Below are positions 13,033-28,000 of a DNA stretch of 64,000 nt, in pieces. Source of the stretch: Vanilla planifolia (lineage: Eukaryota; Streptophyta; Magnoliopsida; Asparagales; Orchidaceae); NCBI GenBank assembly GCA_023846275.1, contig CM043874.1, positions 30,477,630-30,541,629 of the forward strand. Direction: 5' to 3'. The stretch's first letter is position 1. Each line of letters begins with the position of its first letter. The notes below the pieces were generated by a model. The model had not been told where the DNA came from, did no database searches, and saw only the letters and a list, made by a program, of their open reading frames with translations. The position numbers and the translations under genes are program-made.

Positions 13033-16000
13033 TCAGATATCATTGTCAAGGATCTCGATGTCTTCCTCGGTTATGTACATTTTGCCTTTATTGTGGCAGC
13101 TCTGTTTCCTATTTCTTGTTGTAGATTCCCCACCCTGAGATCAGATTAATTCAAAGGAGTGTCTTATATTTGGATTGGAATTCATGAGAATGACATTAGA
13201 TTCAAAGATTACCTTCTGCAACACAAAAGTCAAGTAGAGATAAGCCGCTTCCCATTCATCTGAAGACAGGGTACCTGTGAATTCACCGGAAACTGAGCTC
13301 AAAACCAACCATAAAGGGATTTTTGCAAAAAAGACGAAGTAATGGCTCACTTCGATCCTGGTTGCCATCACCCAATGCACCAAGCCTTCTCATTAGGTCA
13401 GTAAACTCGGGTATTTTCAAAAACTCGTCCACAAAAGCATGGAAATTTTTTACAGAGACGAGCTTTAGATCGTACTGCAAAAGAAACAAGGTTTTTCATT
13501 TCCAGAACAAGTTATGGAGCTCATGAAGTAGCCTTTTAATTGCTTTCAGAACAAGTTTCACTGAGAAAAGATATTTTGATAGAGCACTAATGAATGCGAA
13601 CAAAAGTTCAAACTCGAAAACAGAAGAATATTAAATTACTTGAGATTAGAATTTACAGTACAATAAACTATGTTCTTTTAGAGGAAAAAAGCAATGGTTG
13701 TACTATAACTAATAGAGAAGTCGATCTTGTTATGCTCGTTCTGGGAAAAAAAACCAAAATCAATAGCAGATAGATACAAATAGATGTTAAAAGACGTCAA
13801 TACTAACCTCCTCAGCCAGTGATCTGAAAACATTAAAAGGAACAATCCACTCAGGACAATCAACAGCATCCTGTAAGTTGTCATAACACACCAGTTGATC
13901 ATAAAGCCAAAGCAATAGGAAATAGAGAAGAAAAAAAAATGAATTTGCAATTGTTCAACTTAAACAATAATATAGATGCTGTTGCAATAAAATTGCAGTC
14001 AACTTAATGTCACATAGAATTTTGGTCAGTAATTGATGGTTTTCCATTTTCATCAATGATTATCCCAATGGCTAATCAAATCCTTCCATGGTCATCAAAG
14101 CAATCCAATATTGCACTTTGTCTTCATTCTCTCTAAACCTTTCTGTGGTGCGTCCCCACAATTTCTTCTATTCAAATTGAGGGAAAAGAAAAAGCTATTA
14201 TAACTTCTAAGTTTTATTTTAGATACTTCAAATCAACCATGGTTATGAAAATTTGTCAATATCAAATCATTTGTCATTCCCACCAAGACTTCTCATTCAT
14301 CTCTAATGGAATCAACCCAAATTCTAAGGTTTAGCCACAAAGGATTTCCCTTCACTTGTCTGGGGACCCCTATCTACGGTAAAAACATAGCCTCCAGCTT
14401 TTAAGGTCTTGTCCAAAGCTTTTCTAGATATTGTCTTTGGGATGACTGCTATGTTTCACGTAGAGATAGAGTCTCCCCCATTGAGCATGTTCTTAAAACA
14501 ACTTCATCTTAACTCTTCTAGATTGTAAACTCTTTTAAAAAGCAATATCCTCAAATTTGAAAGATAGTTTAATAAATACCTATAGGGTAGAACCACATAA
14601 CTTTGAAACCAACAACTCCTAGATGGAAAAAACTTGACTTTGCCAAGGATGAAGCTGAAAAGTCTACCGTTGGGGCATGTATTCCAACAACATATCATTA
14701 ATAGCAACGATTGGTATATTGGCAACGCATCTAAAATGCTAGCTCTAGAAATCAATTTCCTGATAACAGAGTGATAATGTTAATTTGGAATGAAGCTTTG
14801 CCACTCCATAGTACCTTCTTTATGTGGTGACTTATGCATAACTAACATCCCATTGAACTTTATTATGATCTCACGTAATACAGCCATCGTAAACAAGTGT
14901 CACTGTTGCTTTCAAGTGGAATTCCTTGATACTATTTTCTTATTCAAAGTCAGCCAATCAGATTGTGCTCATTTTACAAAGTTTATGTAAGAATGATATT
15001 GTCAATAATCTAAAAAATTGGGCTCTTTCTATCAATTCAATTAAAAAAAATCACATTACAATTATTCTTCCCATCATCATCTATTGGAGCCTATGGTATG
15101 CTAGAAATCTCTCCACATTGAAAACCATTTATCTCATTGAGACATTTCTCCTGATTGTATAGAATAATTCATGAATACAATTATTTCAGTTGTTGGCTGC
15201 TTTTTGGTCCCTTAATCAACTCATATGGATTCTCCAGTTTGAGGTAAGATAACATTGTCCTGTATCCGGTCAGCTCACATGCTGGGCTGTGACATGTGAC
15301 CATCCCCCTCTAGCCATTTGTTTACCATATCCTAGCTTACTGCTTCCCCATCGCACTAATTTCTATACTAAACGGTGTAGGACACTGTATTTTTGAAATA
15401 ATAAAACAAATTTAAAGAAAAAACTGTGAGCGAGCACACAAAAACTCTTTAAGTTATTCAACTAAGTTATTGACATACATACACCCCAACTACAAAGATT
15501 GGGTTTCTTTAATTCAATGTCATTTGCAAAAGCTAGTGAACAAAATCCTTAAAATATTGATCTCAAAGGAGATTTACACACGATGGCCAAAACCAAAAAA
15601 ATCTTACAAAAATCACTAAAGGAGGCTACAAAAATGAACATAAGAAAGGTCTTCCACAAGCAAGAGTCAACATGTCCCAAAAGATACAGGTTAAGAAACT
15701 AAAAAGGATCAACAACAAAAATAATATGAAAAAAACCACACATTTTACAAAATTCAAAGAGTTATTCATAAGTATAAAAACAGGTGGCAATGAATGAGTT
15801 AATTGAATAGCAAATGTTGCAAGGTATTTGATGAAAAAGATGAAAATAATTTTCCATCAAAAACATAATTCTTTGACTTGAATGAAATTCAGACACAACA
15901 ATCATCAACCAATTAAAATGACCAAGGAACCTTTTTTGTAAGCGCACCATGTTAAAACAATCTGCAATTGGCCATTTGCCAAATGTAATATTCCTATGTA

Positions 16001-19000
16001 CGAAAATTCTAACTGTTTTTTTAGAAATACAATCTTTTCTTCTTTCCAGATATTGATTGATCAAGAACTAAATTTCAAGTTAATTAAACCCAAAAATTGT
16101 GAAAAAAATCAAAGGATGAGACAAAACGACTAAAATCATTCTCTCAGCATGAAGCAACAAGAGTCGCACACGGTGGCTCACTGTAGACATGCCAGAGCTC
16201 GCACTGTAGCACGCTGGTCAGGCGTGACACACAAAGGCATAGGCACACACATGCAAGGTTAAGCTACTTGCAAGGTAAAATCTAAGAAATTTTATATTTG
16301 GTTCAAAATCACTTTTTTTTCTATTTTTTAATAAAATATTGTATCCAAATCTCTATATAAAAAAAGAAAAATTAATGTATAAAACAATTTAGAACTCTAA
16401 ACTTCAAAACTTTCTGAAGAAAAACATTTTAGGGGATTCAATCTTTTTACAGAAAAAACCCTCTTCTCTTTCCTTTCTTCTTTAGTTCCTCGCCATTTCA
16501 CACGCTTTCACTTCCATTGTTGCGATTCAAACAGAATGTCTACTGTCGAAGACTTAAAACGAGAACATCTCACTAAAAGATAACTAAATGAACCATCTAA
16601 TCAGCATAGAGCACTCCAAAATGTGCTCTTTCATGTCTAATCCAAACAATCCAACTTTCTAATTGCTAATCCTATAGAAGCAAGTTTAGCCTCTTCGTTG
16701 GCATGATCCAATCAAGGTGGCTTAGCCATCTAATCAAAACAATTATAAGTGTATTAAAGAAAGTTATCACATATAAAACTCATGAAAACCAACAAATGAT
16801 TAGGTGAAGACAATCACCTCATACATACACAAAATAGACAAAACGATCATCAATGGAAAGAAGATGATTATATAGTTTGATCAAAATGAATAGCCTCATA
16901 AACTTGCATGCAAATAAACATTTTTTTACCACAAATTATGATTATGTGAGCATAAATGTTTTCTATGTGTGTGTATGAATATACATAATAATATGGATAT
17001 TAATAAAGTTATGCACACGTAAACTTTTGATTGCATTGAGATCTAACCAAACAAAGAAATTTGTATATCCAATAACGTATCAAATTTTTCAATGCATATA
17101 TCAAATCATTTGATCTCTGTGCATAACTTGCAAAAGTTTTTAAAGGATTGGAGATGGAGTTAAATAATTTTATAAGATCTTAAACATAATTTTCACATTA
17201 CATTAAAAATATAAATTATTTGAGATAAACATAAAGTTTAACTTTGTATTCTAAACTTGATTTAAATTTCAAATCATATGGAATTTTACTTTAACTCCTA
17301 ATGTGCATAATTACCTAACATCCTAAGCATCAATTAAACTTCAACAATAAATCTTGGGTTTCATCTTAGTGAACATACGCTATCCTCCGAGCTATGCAAT
17401 CAACAATTGTTCATTTCTTCATGACCTAACTGAACTTAAGTAAATACTTAGAAGCACTACATAAGCAATGCTCATTTTTAAACTTATTATCATCAAATAC
17501 TATACAAGACTATGTTAACCTCGCTTTTGATGACAAAAAAATTTAGGAATATATAGGAAAAAAATAGTCTAAATAATATAACTTCCTCTTAAATCTATAC
17601 ACACTAAAAGTATCTTAACTTGTTCTAGACTTATGCATTTTAAAGAAAATTTAGATGTAAGCTACAATCAAAAATCAAGCACACAATGAGTATAAAATAA
17701 TCATTGTAATTAAAAGACATATGAAGAGTACAACTATACAAAAGTTCAAACAAAAACATATAAGAAGATACACTCATATACAAGAGTTCAAAATTTCAAA
17801 CAATATATAAATAAAGGGCACAACAAAACAAAAAAAAAAAACTCAAACTACTCAAGTTCAAGCTTTCAAGATTTCAAACAATACACATTAAGGGCAGAAC
17901 ATAACTTAAACCCCAAACTACTCAATTTCAAGGTTCAAACCACTAAACTAACCCATTCTTTTATCTCCCCATTTGTCACCCATCAAAAGGGACCACCATC
18001 TGCATTACCATGCCCAAAATATTGATAAATCATTTGTTCCAATACATCAAACCTAGCATAACAATGATGCTACAAATGATCAAAGCGTTCGCAAATGTGA
18101 TTTCATTGCTCTTAAAGGTACTCCATAAGTGGTTATAGCAATGTTCACATATTGAGACTCATTTGTAGCTTGTAGCTAAGCCTGATCATGCCCATCATGC
18201 TCCGTAGCCTTATGTTGCATTCACATGTTGAGTTGGAGGATGTCGGAAAGTGATAGAAAGTGCAAAGTGTTAAAGGATGTTGGGAAGTGAGAGAAAATGC
18301 AAAATATAGAAAGGAGATCTATGAAGAAGATTAAAGATTAAGTGCACCTAACCAAGGTCAATACCCTTTTTAACTACCCTTAAAAAGATCATTGATCTCC
18401 TACATACCACTAAAATCCACTCTCAAATTATCCTTTGAGATGCTCAACCAAAATACAAAACTTTTGTCCAATTTGCTCTAGATTATGAAATCAAGCCATC
18501 AGAAAGGTCATTGAACCTTCCAATCAACTTTCATGAAACTATATCATGTGTCTCCATCTCTCAACATTGCCCAATTATTTGAATCTCATTATCCTAAAAT
18601 AATTCTATCCTTTCTACTACATTGTCTAACTATTTATGAATTATTTTTTTATTTATTTATGTTCTTATTAATTTATAAATTATCTTCTATAAATATCCAA
18701 CATTGCTCTTAACACGTCATAAAAAATAATTATGCAAAAAGATCAATCACAACCGATTTTCTTCTTTTTTTAATAAATTGTTTGTTAAATAAAGATTTTG
18801 TAAAATATCTACTAATTATTTGTTGGTTGAAAAGATAAATTGCATGTCAATATTTCCCAATAACATATACTCATATGAATTTTACTTAAGCTTAATAGAA
18901 CATAAAGAGATTATGTAATCAACTACTTAGCATATGGTCAAGTTTGATTTCAATGACTACTAGCTCTTGCTCTAGCTACAAAACTTAAGCTACACAGATC

Positions 19001-22000
19001 CCCATAGCAACAAACTATGCCTCCTTTGTAAACAAAGCTACTGAATTCTGCTTTCAGCTTGATAATGAAATCAATAAACTACCTAACAATTAACTTGTTC
19101 CTCATTTAACCTTCCAATCAAGTGTACCTACAAAATATCTAAACTAGAGATGTGGTACCTACTCTTTGAAATCAAATTTCTTAAGAAGCCTCTTTGAGTA
19201 ATTGGATTACAAGATGGAACCTTCTTTCAATTCTGAGTTCACAAGCAATTCAACAAAGAAAATCAAACCACCCATTATTGCTTATCTTGAACTCCTGCTC
19301 ATTGTCTAAGCAATCATATTGCATCATAACTCTTCATTAATTGATTCAGATAATATCATAAAGACACTCTTAAGACAAACTCACAAAACTCCTAGTAAAT
19401 AGAGTATTGTTAATTGATCATCTTTGAAACTTGTTTTTAAGAAGAAATCAATACAATCTCTCAAACTATACTCTTAGACTTCTTCTGTACAAGACAACTT
19501 TTCTCATAGTTAAGTTGCTCAATATTTTTAAATCCAAGCATTATTCTACATAAATATAATCATTAAAACCACATAAAACCATGCTTTTTTTAATTTATTT
19601 AACAAAGTTTAAAACCACGAAACACTAATAGGCCAAGAGTAGTATAACATCTTTTAAGCCTAACAACGAGCAAAAGTTTCCTGAAATTCTACACTTACTT
19701 TCAAAAAACACAGTTTTTCCCTTTAAAAACTGATGGACAATATGAGGAAGTTTCCTCACCAACTGCGGCAATAACATCAACAACTAAGTGTGCCACATAC
19801 TTGGCTCTTTGCTTCCGGAGTTTCCCTTTCGCTAGACCTTGCTCCGATCCCATATGAAGAGTATATGACAAACAAAAGCAGGGCAAATTGTGAACTTCGA
19901 AAAATTAGTGTACATTTTTTAAAATCTATTAGCATAGTGATTTAGATCAAATGAAGTAATACACTAGAAAACAATAGGAATACGAAGCACACACATCGAC
20001 TTTTAGGTAATCCATTCAAACAACTAGTCTATATCTATCCTTGAGGCACAAAGGTCCTTTGTAGAGCCAAAACGACAAAACCCTTACAAGAGCAATCTTA
20101 AAGTGATCTACACGATCATTGGACTAAAAAAAGCTCTACAAAATAATCCAAAATATGCAACAAAAACGGACTTAAAAAAGAACTTAGACTAACAAAACTC
20201 AACTTGAACCCTAAGAAAATTTTGTAACATAAATAATATTAAAAAATTAGGTCAACAAAATCTTAATAATTACTCAAATCAGTATGTTGATGGAGGCAAC
20301 TAATGAGTGAATCAAACTATAACTATTGTAGGACTTGATGAAAATAATGAAAAGATTTTCCTCTTAGAAAAATAATACTATAATTACAATGGATTCTCAC
20401 ACATAAAGCTAATCAAGCAATTCAAACAACTAAGAAAATATTAGAAAAATCCTCAATTGGCCATTTTCTGTTGCAATTTTTATATGCAAAAATTCTAGTA
20501 ATTTCTTTTAAAGTATGCTGTCATTTCTACCTTTTCAATATAGATTGGACCATCGAATCAAAAAATCAGGCCATCAAATCAAAAAAATCAAACCATCCAA
20601 TCAACATAAGGTGCACGAAATTGCACTTTGTTGCCATGATCAATCCAAACAATTGGATTGTCTATGATTGGATCATCAAATCAAAACAAATTATGCAATA
20701 GTGAAGAGAGTTATGCATGTATATGCAAGAGTGCTCAAACACAAATTGAACAAGGGCATCTTTGTATCCCAACACAGACTGGACCATCCAAGGAGTAAGA
20801 GGCGTTTGATGCCACTTAGACACCATTCTCTAAATTATATTTCAATAAAGGCCAAGAAGAAATCTCACCATCACTGCACTCGGACCTTGCATATCAGAAT
20901 TTTTATTAGCACTAGAATGATTATTGATTATCCTATGTTCATGTGGGGAATTATCGAATCTTTGCCCTCCAATTCCAAATCAAGCTATGATTTTCTGGAA
21001 CCATACTCAAGTAGTGAACAGCTGATTATTTTTGGCAATATCATTGGAATCAAGTGCTTTTGTTGATATTCTGATACATCCCTTTTGCTTTTGTTTTACA
21101 CCACTATTTTGAAGTAAAATCTCTAACTGATGGTGGGTAGCAGGCTGTGGGATGTACCATTTTGCAGCATAGTTGATCCTAATACTTATCTGAATACTCT
21201 CTTCTAATGAATACGTTCTACAATTCTATGTCTCTGTATCATGACCGGTCTCTCTTCTTTAACCTACACTAGTATCAGCTAATGTCCAAGCAACTACAAC
21301 ATAATTTGCAAAAAAAAAAATACTTTCATAAATTACAACATGACAGTAAAACTACATTTCTTTATCCTTATTAATAAATTAATACCCTGATAACTGATAT
21401 TTGAATACAAGAATTTAAACAAAAACTTGTCTATCAGCACACAGTTTAGATATGCAACAATATATAAAATGCAAACATTGAATAGAGCAAAAGCATAACA
21501 CCGATAATAGAGAATTTTACTATTTCCATAAAATGAGTTTTTTACAAGTATCTTATTTTAAGTGTTTATAAAACTGAATTGCAATGTGAATAACCTCCAA
21601 GTGGAACTTGTATTGGATTCCGAAAGGGCTAGAAGATTTGAACTTCTGAAGCAAGACAAAAAAAACATTGTACGCATCAGTATTTACAAAACAGTATGCT
21701 ACAAAGAAAAAAGCCTACATTCAAAGATAGCAGAAAAGCACCTTTTGAGCATATTCTTCATCAAAAGAAATCCAATATACACTATTCCCAAATGTCAATC
21801 CTTCAGCTGTATTTTTTTTTTTTTTTTGAAGAAAAGGTGAGGAAGAGCTAGTGGCATATTAGTGGCATATTACTAATTGGCAAAAAAAAGTCCTGACACA
21901 GAAAAAAGAAATCTTCAACAGAAAGCAAAATGACTTGTCTAAATCTTTTACAAAGAACTTAATGGAGGTTCTTTACATCTGGGCTTCAAGGGAAATGCTA

Positions 22001-25000
22001 TTTACGGGAGAAAATTAATAAATTCAAATTTTAGCAAAAGATAGCAATCACAACACCAAACCATTTAAAATATCAAAAGAAATTTATAAAAGACAAAGAA
22101 ATTGAAGTTTAAGATACTTTCCTAGGATGTCCATGTTTAAACATATTCACCTTGCGTTAATTTACATGATTACACTTACTGGAAAAACGGACAAGTGAAC
22201 ATTTTCATAAACAAACCCAATAAAGAACATCAACAATTACTTTTAGGATAAGTGGACTCTCCATAGCCCAATCTTATAGCTTAGAAAAACAATCCAGAGT
22301 TGCCCTAAGTAGTCAACTTCAAAACGGAACCAAATTACTTTAAGGCTACCCAACATTTGAGTTTGGATCATTCATGCACTATCTTCTACACAGAAAATTC
22401 CCCATGTATACAAATAAACATCTAAATCTATTGCTGAATAGCCATCAAATTTGATAGTTCAGTTGGCAGTAATGGCCTTGTTGGACGTAGCATTATTCTG
22501 TGACCATGAACCTTTTGTGCTTTTGGCAATGTTGCGGAGGGCAACTCCACTCAGATTTTTTAACACATCATGACAAACCTCCACACCAAGCAGCCCCTGT
22601 TGCTGGTCCCTTTTTGCATATTATCGAGGTTTTGCATTCACTTTATGATGATCATATCGAACATAACTATAGGTCTACAAACTGATTCGCCAATTTATTG
22701 GCACTTTAGATCGGTTTTTTATTTTTTTCTAGGAAAGGGGCATGGCCCTCTCAATCAATTTTTGCGAGATCCTCGATTGGGATTGTAATTTAGTCACTTT
22801 GCTTTGATACATGACATATTGGCTATAGCCAATCTTCCCAAAAAAAAGAGAAACAATCCATTTACAATTGCAATACTAATCAAAATTCTACTACAGTAAC
22901 AGAACTTTCCACTACCATAATTTTGGCATCTGCCAAAAAAATCAATTAAAAGATGAATTTTTCAAGCTTTCAATGATCCAAGAACATGCACCAATCTAAT
23001 TTTGATTCTGTTGTTTACTACAAACTTTTACTTTTTTTTTTTTTTTTTTTTTTGAAGAAAATAAGAGTCATGCCCATATAAAATATTTGGGCCTATTCTA
23101 AAGATATGAAATAGATAGAGGCCAAAATAGAAAAATGAGTGATGTACACAAAAAGCAAGCACAAAAACATCTATAAAGTTCAAGCAAACTACCAAAGCAT
23201 TCCAGACAAGTCAAAAGGAGAAAGGTGGGAAATTTGACAATAAATTGGAAATAATCTAGGAAAGAATACAATAGAATGGAGCATACCTCAAGTAGTAGGT
23301 GGAGGCACAACTCCAAAGGACATGGGCAGTTTGGTGGGAAAGAATATTGGGTGAGAGCAAGCAAAGGCATCATTGCGACATTGGTGAGGGCGAGATTGTG
23401 AGAGTGGCCATGGTGATGTGAGAAAAAGGTGCAGGTATGTGAATGGTTGAGAAAACAGGTAAGGATGCATGCCCTCTACTAGGGTAAGTGGTATTGGGTT
23501 GAGGTATAGGTATCGATACAGGGTCATGGTCAAGGGAATGGTAGCAAGGTCTTAGTAAGCACGTATAAGATCCAGGGCCCATTTGATCTATGCTAGCATG
23601 GAAATAATGGTCATGTTATGCAAAACAAAGGCACATACATTTCTTTTCTGCTAGATATCATAGACTGAGACAGCCACAACTAGCTTGTTATGCTTTGAGA
23701 CAATATAAAATTGTAATCGTTAATAAAAAAATTCCTCTAATTGAGAATGAGGTGATGCACAGTATATAGTGAGAGGTACATTGCATATAATATTTAATAT
23801 TATTGGCCAATTAAAGAATAGATGCTCGTGTGTCTCAACTTCATAATGCGAAAATTTGCAATTGTTCGTCAAGCCAAGTCCCAAAGTAGCTAATCTATCA
23901 TTAGTTTTGACCAAATATGCATATCATCCAAAGGAAAATGTTGAAGTAAATCATACATTGCTTGAAATAGATGAAGTGAATATTATTTATTATAGGCCAA
24001 TCAATGGTAAGGGATTTTATAGTTTGCTTAATATTGATTCTTTGCAGTATATGAAATGAACTCAAATGGATTATGAGGGCAATAATCATCTTCCAACTGG
24101 TCTTGTCGATATCTGTGAAGCAGTTCCAGAAACGTTAATGTATAAGACATAGGAAGCGAATCAAGGCAATCAATAAGAAATTTGAGCTAAATGATGCATC
24201 AACCAACCTTGATGGTATTTGCCTTGCATATGAGAAAAGCGCCATGGGCATCTCAGGCGCCCATGTGCCTTGGCAATATCCTTCAAGGCAATAGTGATCC
24301 AAATGTTTTAGATAACCTAAAAAATAAATTAGGCATATCCACATTCAACTATTTGTTTAAGCACACTATTTTAAGGAGGGAGGAAGCCTGCCAACAAAAT
24401 TATCGAATAATAGTGATAGAGGTTTTGATAAGTTAGAATCTAAACACTTCGGTCAAATAATCCATGAGATGAATCTTCGCTAAATGCTTTGTAGGAGTGG
24501 TGCACAATTGACCATAATACTTCTACATAAGGAGAAAGGTACTCCAAGGTAAGGTTATTAACTTAAATTATAACATAGATGAGAGAACTTCGACATCAAA
24601 AACTTTGTTTTAGAAGAAGATTTGGATCTTTGACAAGTTGACAAGTAATCTATAGTTCCTCTTAAACCTCTAAATTTAGATTGTATGACATAAAGTGAGG
24701 CTTTATTAGCCCAACAAACAATGATAAGGTCATCCACAAAAACAAGAATGGAAATGAAAATAAAACGCTTTTAGATAGGATAGAATTTGCAATTCTCTTA
24801 TGAGTCCAATTTTGTTGAGAGCATATCTATAACAATACAAAAGATAAGTGGAGAAAGGAAGCAACATTTTTGGAGGCAAATTGAGGAATTGAAGAAACTT
24901 TTGATAGGGTTGTTGATAATTATAGAGTTATTTATGTTTTTAATATACATACAGATCCAGTTCATGATAGTTGAAGGAAAGCCTTTGTCATGAAGACAAT

Positions 25001-28000
25001 TTAATAGGTGAAAAATATAAATATAATCAAATACCTTTATTGTGTCAATTTTGGAACAAAGGGCTGTGGAGAACAAGTAATACGTACATAAACTCATTTA
25101 GTAGATAAACATTTTTACTAAGAAATCTACTTTTAATAAAAACTAGTAGTGCTTTACAAATAACTAAGGGGACAATTCTTTGGAACCTATTTGTTTTAAC
25201 TTTTATAATAACATTATATATAAAATTACATAGCCAGGAGGGCTTAAGATGCACTTTTTTATTTTAAAATTAAGAGTGATAGTTTCAACTAAGTTTGTGA
25301 GGTATTTTAAAGCATGCATACATCCATGCACACACATACGCACACACAATCAGCTATTAGCAATGAATTCTCCAACATCAAGTAATGGTCAAAACAAACT
25401 TAAATGTTGTGGTAATGTAGAAGTCAAATCATTGTTTCTCAATTCTATTTTATTTTTATGAATTTTTACTTAAAGCCAATTTAACCTAATTTTGGGACAA
25501 AAGAGATAATTTTAGCTACCTTGAAGGATCTTTAAGCATTATTATTTTAGTATTCTAGTTATCATCTATTTAAGAGTCTGTTATACAAATGGAGGAAATT
25601 TACTTGATATGAAATCACTTCTTTAGATATTCAATGGCGCTAAACCTCAGCACTCGAAGATCTTAATAAAAAATTGGGACCAAATTGAGTCGAGGACATC
25701 AAACTAGGTTTTGAAGCTCAACCCAATCAGAAAAATCCTTGGGAAGTGATGGGACATAGAAAAAAAATTGTTGCCCAAATGAGCTCAAATGCATAATTAA
25801 GCCTGAACAAGCCAAGATAAATTTGATGTTTGGGTTGCAAGTTGTGACTAAGCACATCATTAACCAAATTGGGTCAATGTGTTCAAGTCCTTAGAGCTCT
25901 TTTTATGCTCAAATCTAGTTGGCTCTTCTAGTTCTAAAACAACCAATGGTCATTGATTTATCAATGCAAATATTAATGTAGCAATTGAAAGATTTTGTAC
26001 CAAAGCTCTTTAGTCACCAAAGTACAGGTAAAAAAGCTATCACATATCTTAAAATAATTTCAAACAACTAAAAATGTTATTACTTATATCAAGTTTTAAT
26101 AAACAAATGAAATGTATGAAAAGGTTTAAGAGGTACCATCTCTTAGCTTTTTAATAATAACATTAGCATCTGGCATTGTTCCAATGAAGTAACCCCCCGG
26201 TCGAAGCAAGGCAGAGACATTGGATAAAGCTCGTCTTGCTCGTGCTTCAGTTGACCAAGAGTAATGCAATGCAAACTGAAAAGTGGCATTTCACAATTAC
26301 CAAAAAGAAAAACAATGACAAGTTCTACAAATTGGCTCTTATGCAATTTAAGGGTCCGCATGCATGACCACTTTTTTCATGCTTTACAACAAAACACCTA
26401 CCTGACAACTGCATAAATCAAATGGGGCAGCATTGCTCAAATATTGGTCCAAATGAGCCTGTGACCAACCACAATAGACATAAGAGTAGCCTTCTTAGCA
26501 TAAATAGTTTCCTCATGCGTAACTAATAGAAATAAGCTAAAATAAAGCACATTAAGCTAAGTGCAGCAAAATCTAGAGGTAAAAATTGCTAACAGCAAAT
26601 TTGAGTTTACACAGTACAATTAATAATCCACAATGGTAGTAATTAAGTTATTTATATGGCAGAAACAACTTTTGTTTTCCAGGAAATATTAAAAAGGTCA
26701 TAAACATGCAACTACAAGGCATATAATCATTTGTTTAAAGGAGCGAAAAAAAAAAATTCCATAGTACTATATCGTTGAAAACAATTACAACCTCATAACA
26801 ATCCGCACATATAAGTCTAGCAGGAAATGAAAACTTCTTCCTGTGCTGTTGTTGGTCTGCATCACCATTGTAACGGGTTCTACAGTCTCTTATCTGAAAA
26901 TAAGAAAAATGGCATTTCGTTAAATAATATTGCCAAAATCTTCTAATTGATAACAATTGATGAATTAAATGACCAAAGCAGAACTGTTGCATTTAAGACC
27001 TGCTCAAGGCCATTCTGGCTGAGATTAGCCATCTAATAGAAGTACAAATGTTGGACAAGAATCCCAAAGAAAGTAGAAGCAGAAAACTGAAGTGAAGGAC
27101 AAGCTTAACTTTATCGATTACGCTCTAAAATTCAAATCCCTTATTAAATATTTCGTATTGCCTCATGCTTCAAATTAGCTGTTTACTGCTCAGTGCACGA
27201 ATAAATGTCTTTTTGTCATGCATATGAATTTTCATGGAAAAAAAACCATGTATGCATCTAAGCAGAAAATCATATGTAGACATCTTTTATAAACATGTTG
27301 CAACCATGACAAGTATGCACAACTCAATTATGGTAACTATGATTAGTTGAGATTAAGGATAATGCTATGCTAGCATGATGTTGATTGGAAATGTCACGGT
27401 ACCATTATAATGTGGTCAGCTACATTTTTAGATACTATTAAAGCAATGGACAAACTTCTCAACAAGAAGCATGGTTGTAGAGTATTTAGCATACATGAAA
27501 TAAATCACCAAAAAATTTTAGGTTTTCAGATAAAAAAAATGATGAAAAAGATTCTAAATGTAACTATAGTTTAGGTGATTCCACCACATTGACCATGATT
27601 TGGTAATATAGTGAAGAGGTTAACATGACACCAACTTGAAGTAAACTAGAACACACACATTTCACCAAAAAAAAAGAAAAGAAAACTCAAGGGACTGGCA
27701 GTTTCTAAAATCAAATAGATTACAATATTAGCTTACATGTAACTTAGTGCCATAGAAATCCATGGTTTATATTTCTCTCCTTGAATTTCCCATAGAGGCA
27801 TCCAAGTTCAAAATCTCCATGTTTAAAAATGACTTGAAACCATGATTTAAATTAAAATAAACTTTCATATTAATATATGTAAAATTTCAGATAGACGATA
27901 ACTAGTGCCAAAAGGAACCAAACTCAAAAGTTGAAGAAAATTGCACAGGCATTGTTCTTTTAGCATATTGCATGTTGCAGGGCATCAGCGCATGGAGCAA

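Larger units (their letters stand above)
13871..21594 (-). other. Intron 9 of the cap methyltransferase (7.7 kb)
   Basis: Lies between exon 9 (ends 21595, donor GTTATT) and exon 10 (starts 13870, acceptor ACTTACAG). It contains LINE pieces at 14.5-15.2 kb and a Ty1/copia fossil at about 15.4-20.7 kb. The parts 13871-14500 and 20750-21594 hold nothing I recognise; 20668-21066 has an open plus-strand frame of 132 codons with no known motif. Confidence 0.8.

Noticed and set aside
13323-13526. 67-codon plus-strand ORF
   Set aside because: Antisense shadow of exon 11 of the methyltransferase.
20668-21066. 132-codon plus-strand ORF
   Set aside because: It lies in intron 9 opposite to the host gene, has no recognisable motif, and overlaps repeat text related to 16.6 kb at its start.
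21562-21840. 92-codon plus-strand ORF
   Set aside because: It is the antisense shadow of exons 8 and 9 of the cap methyltransferase.
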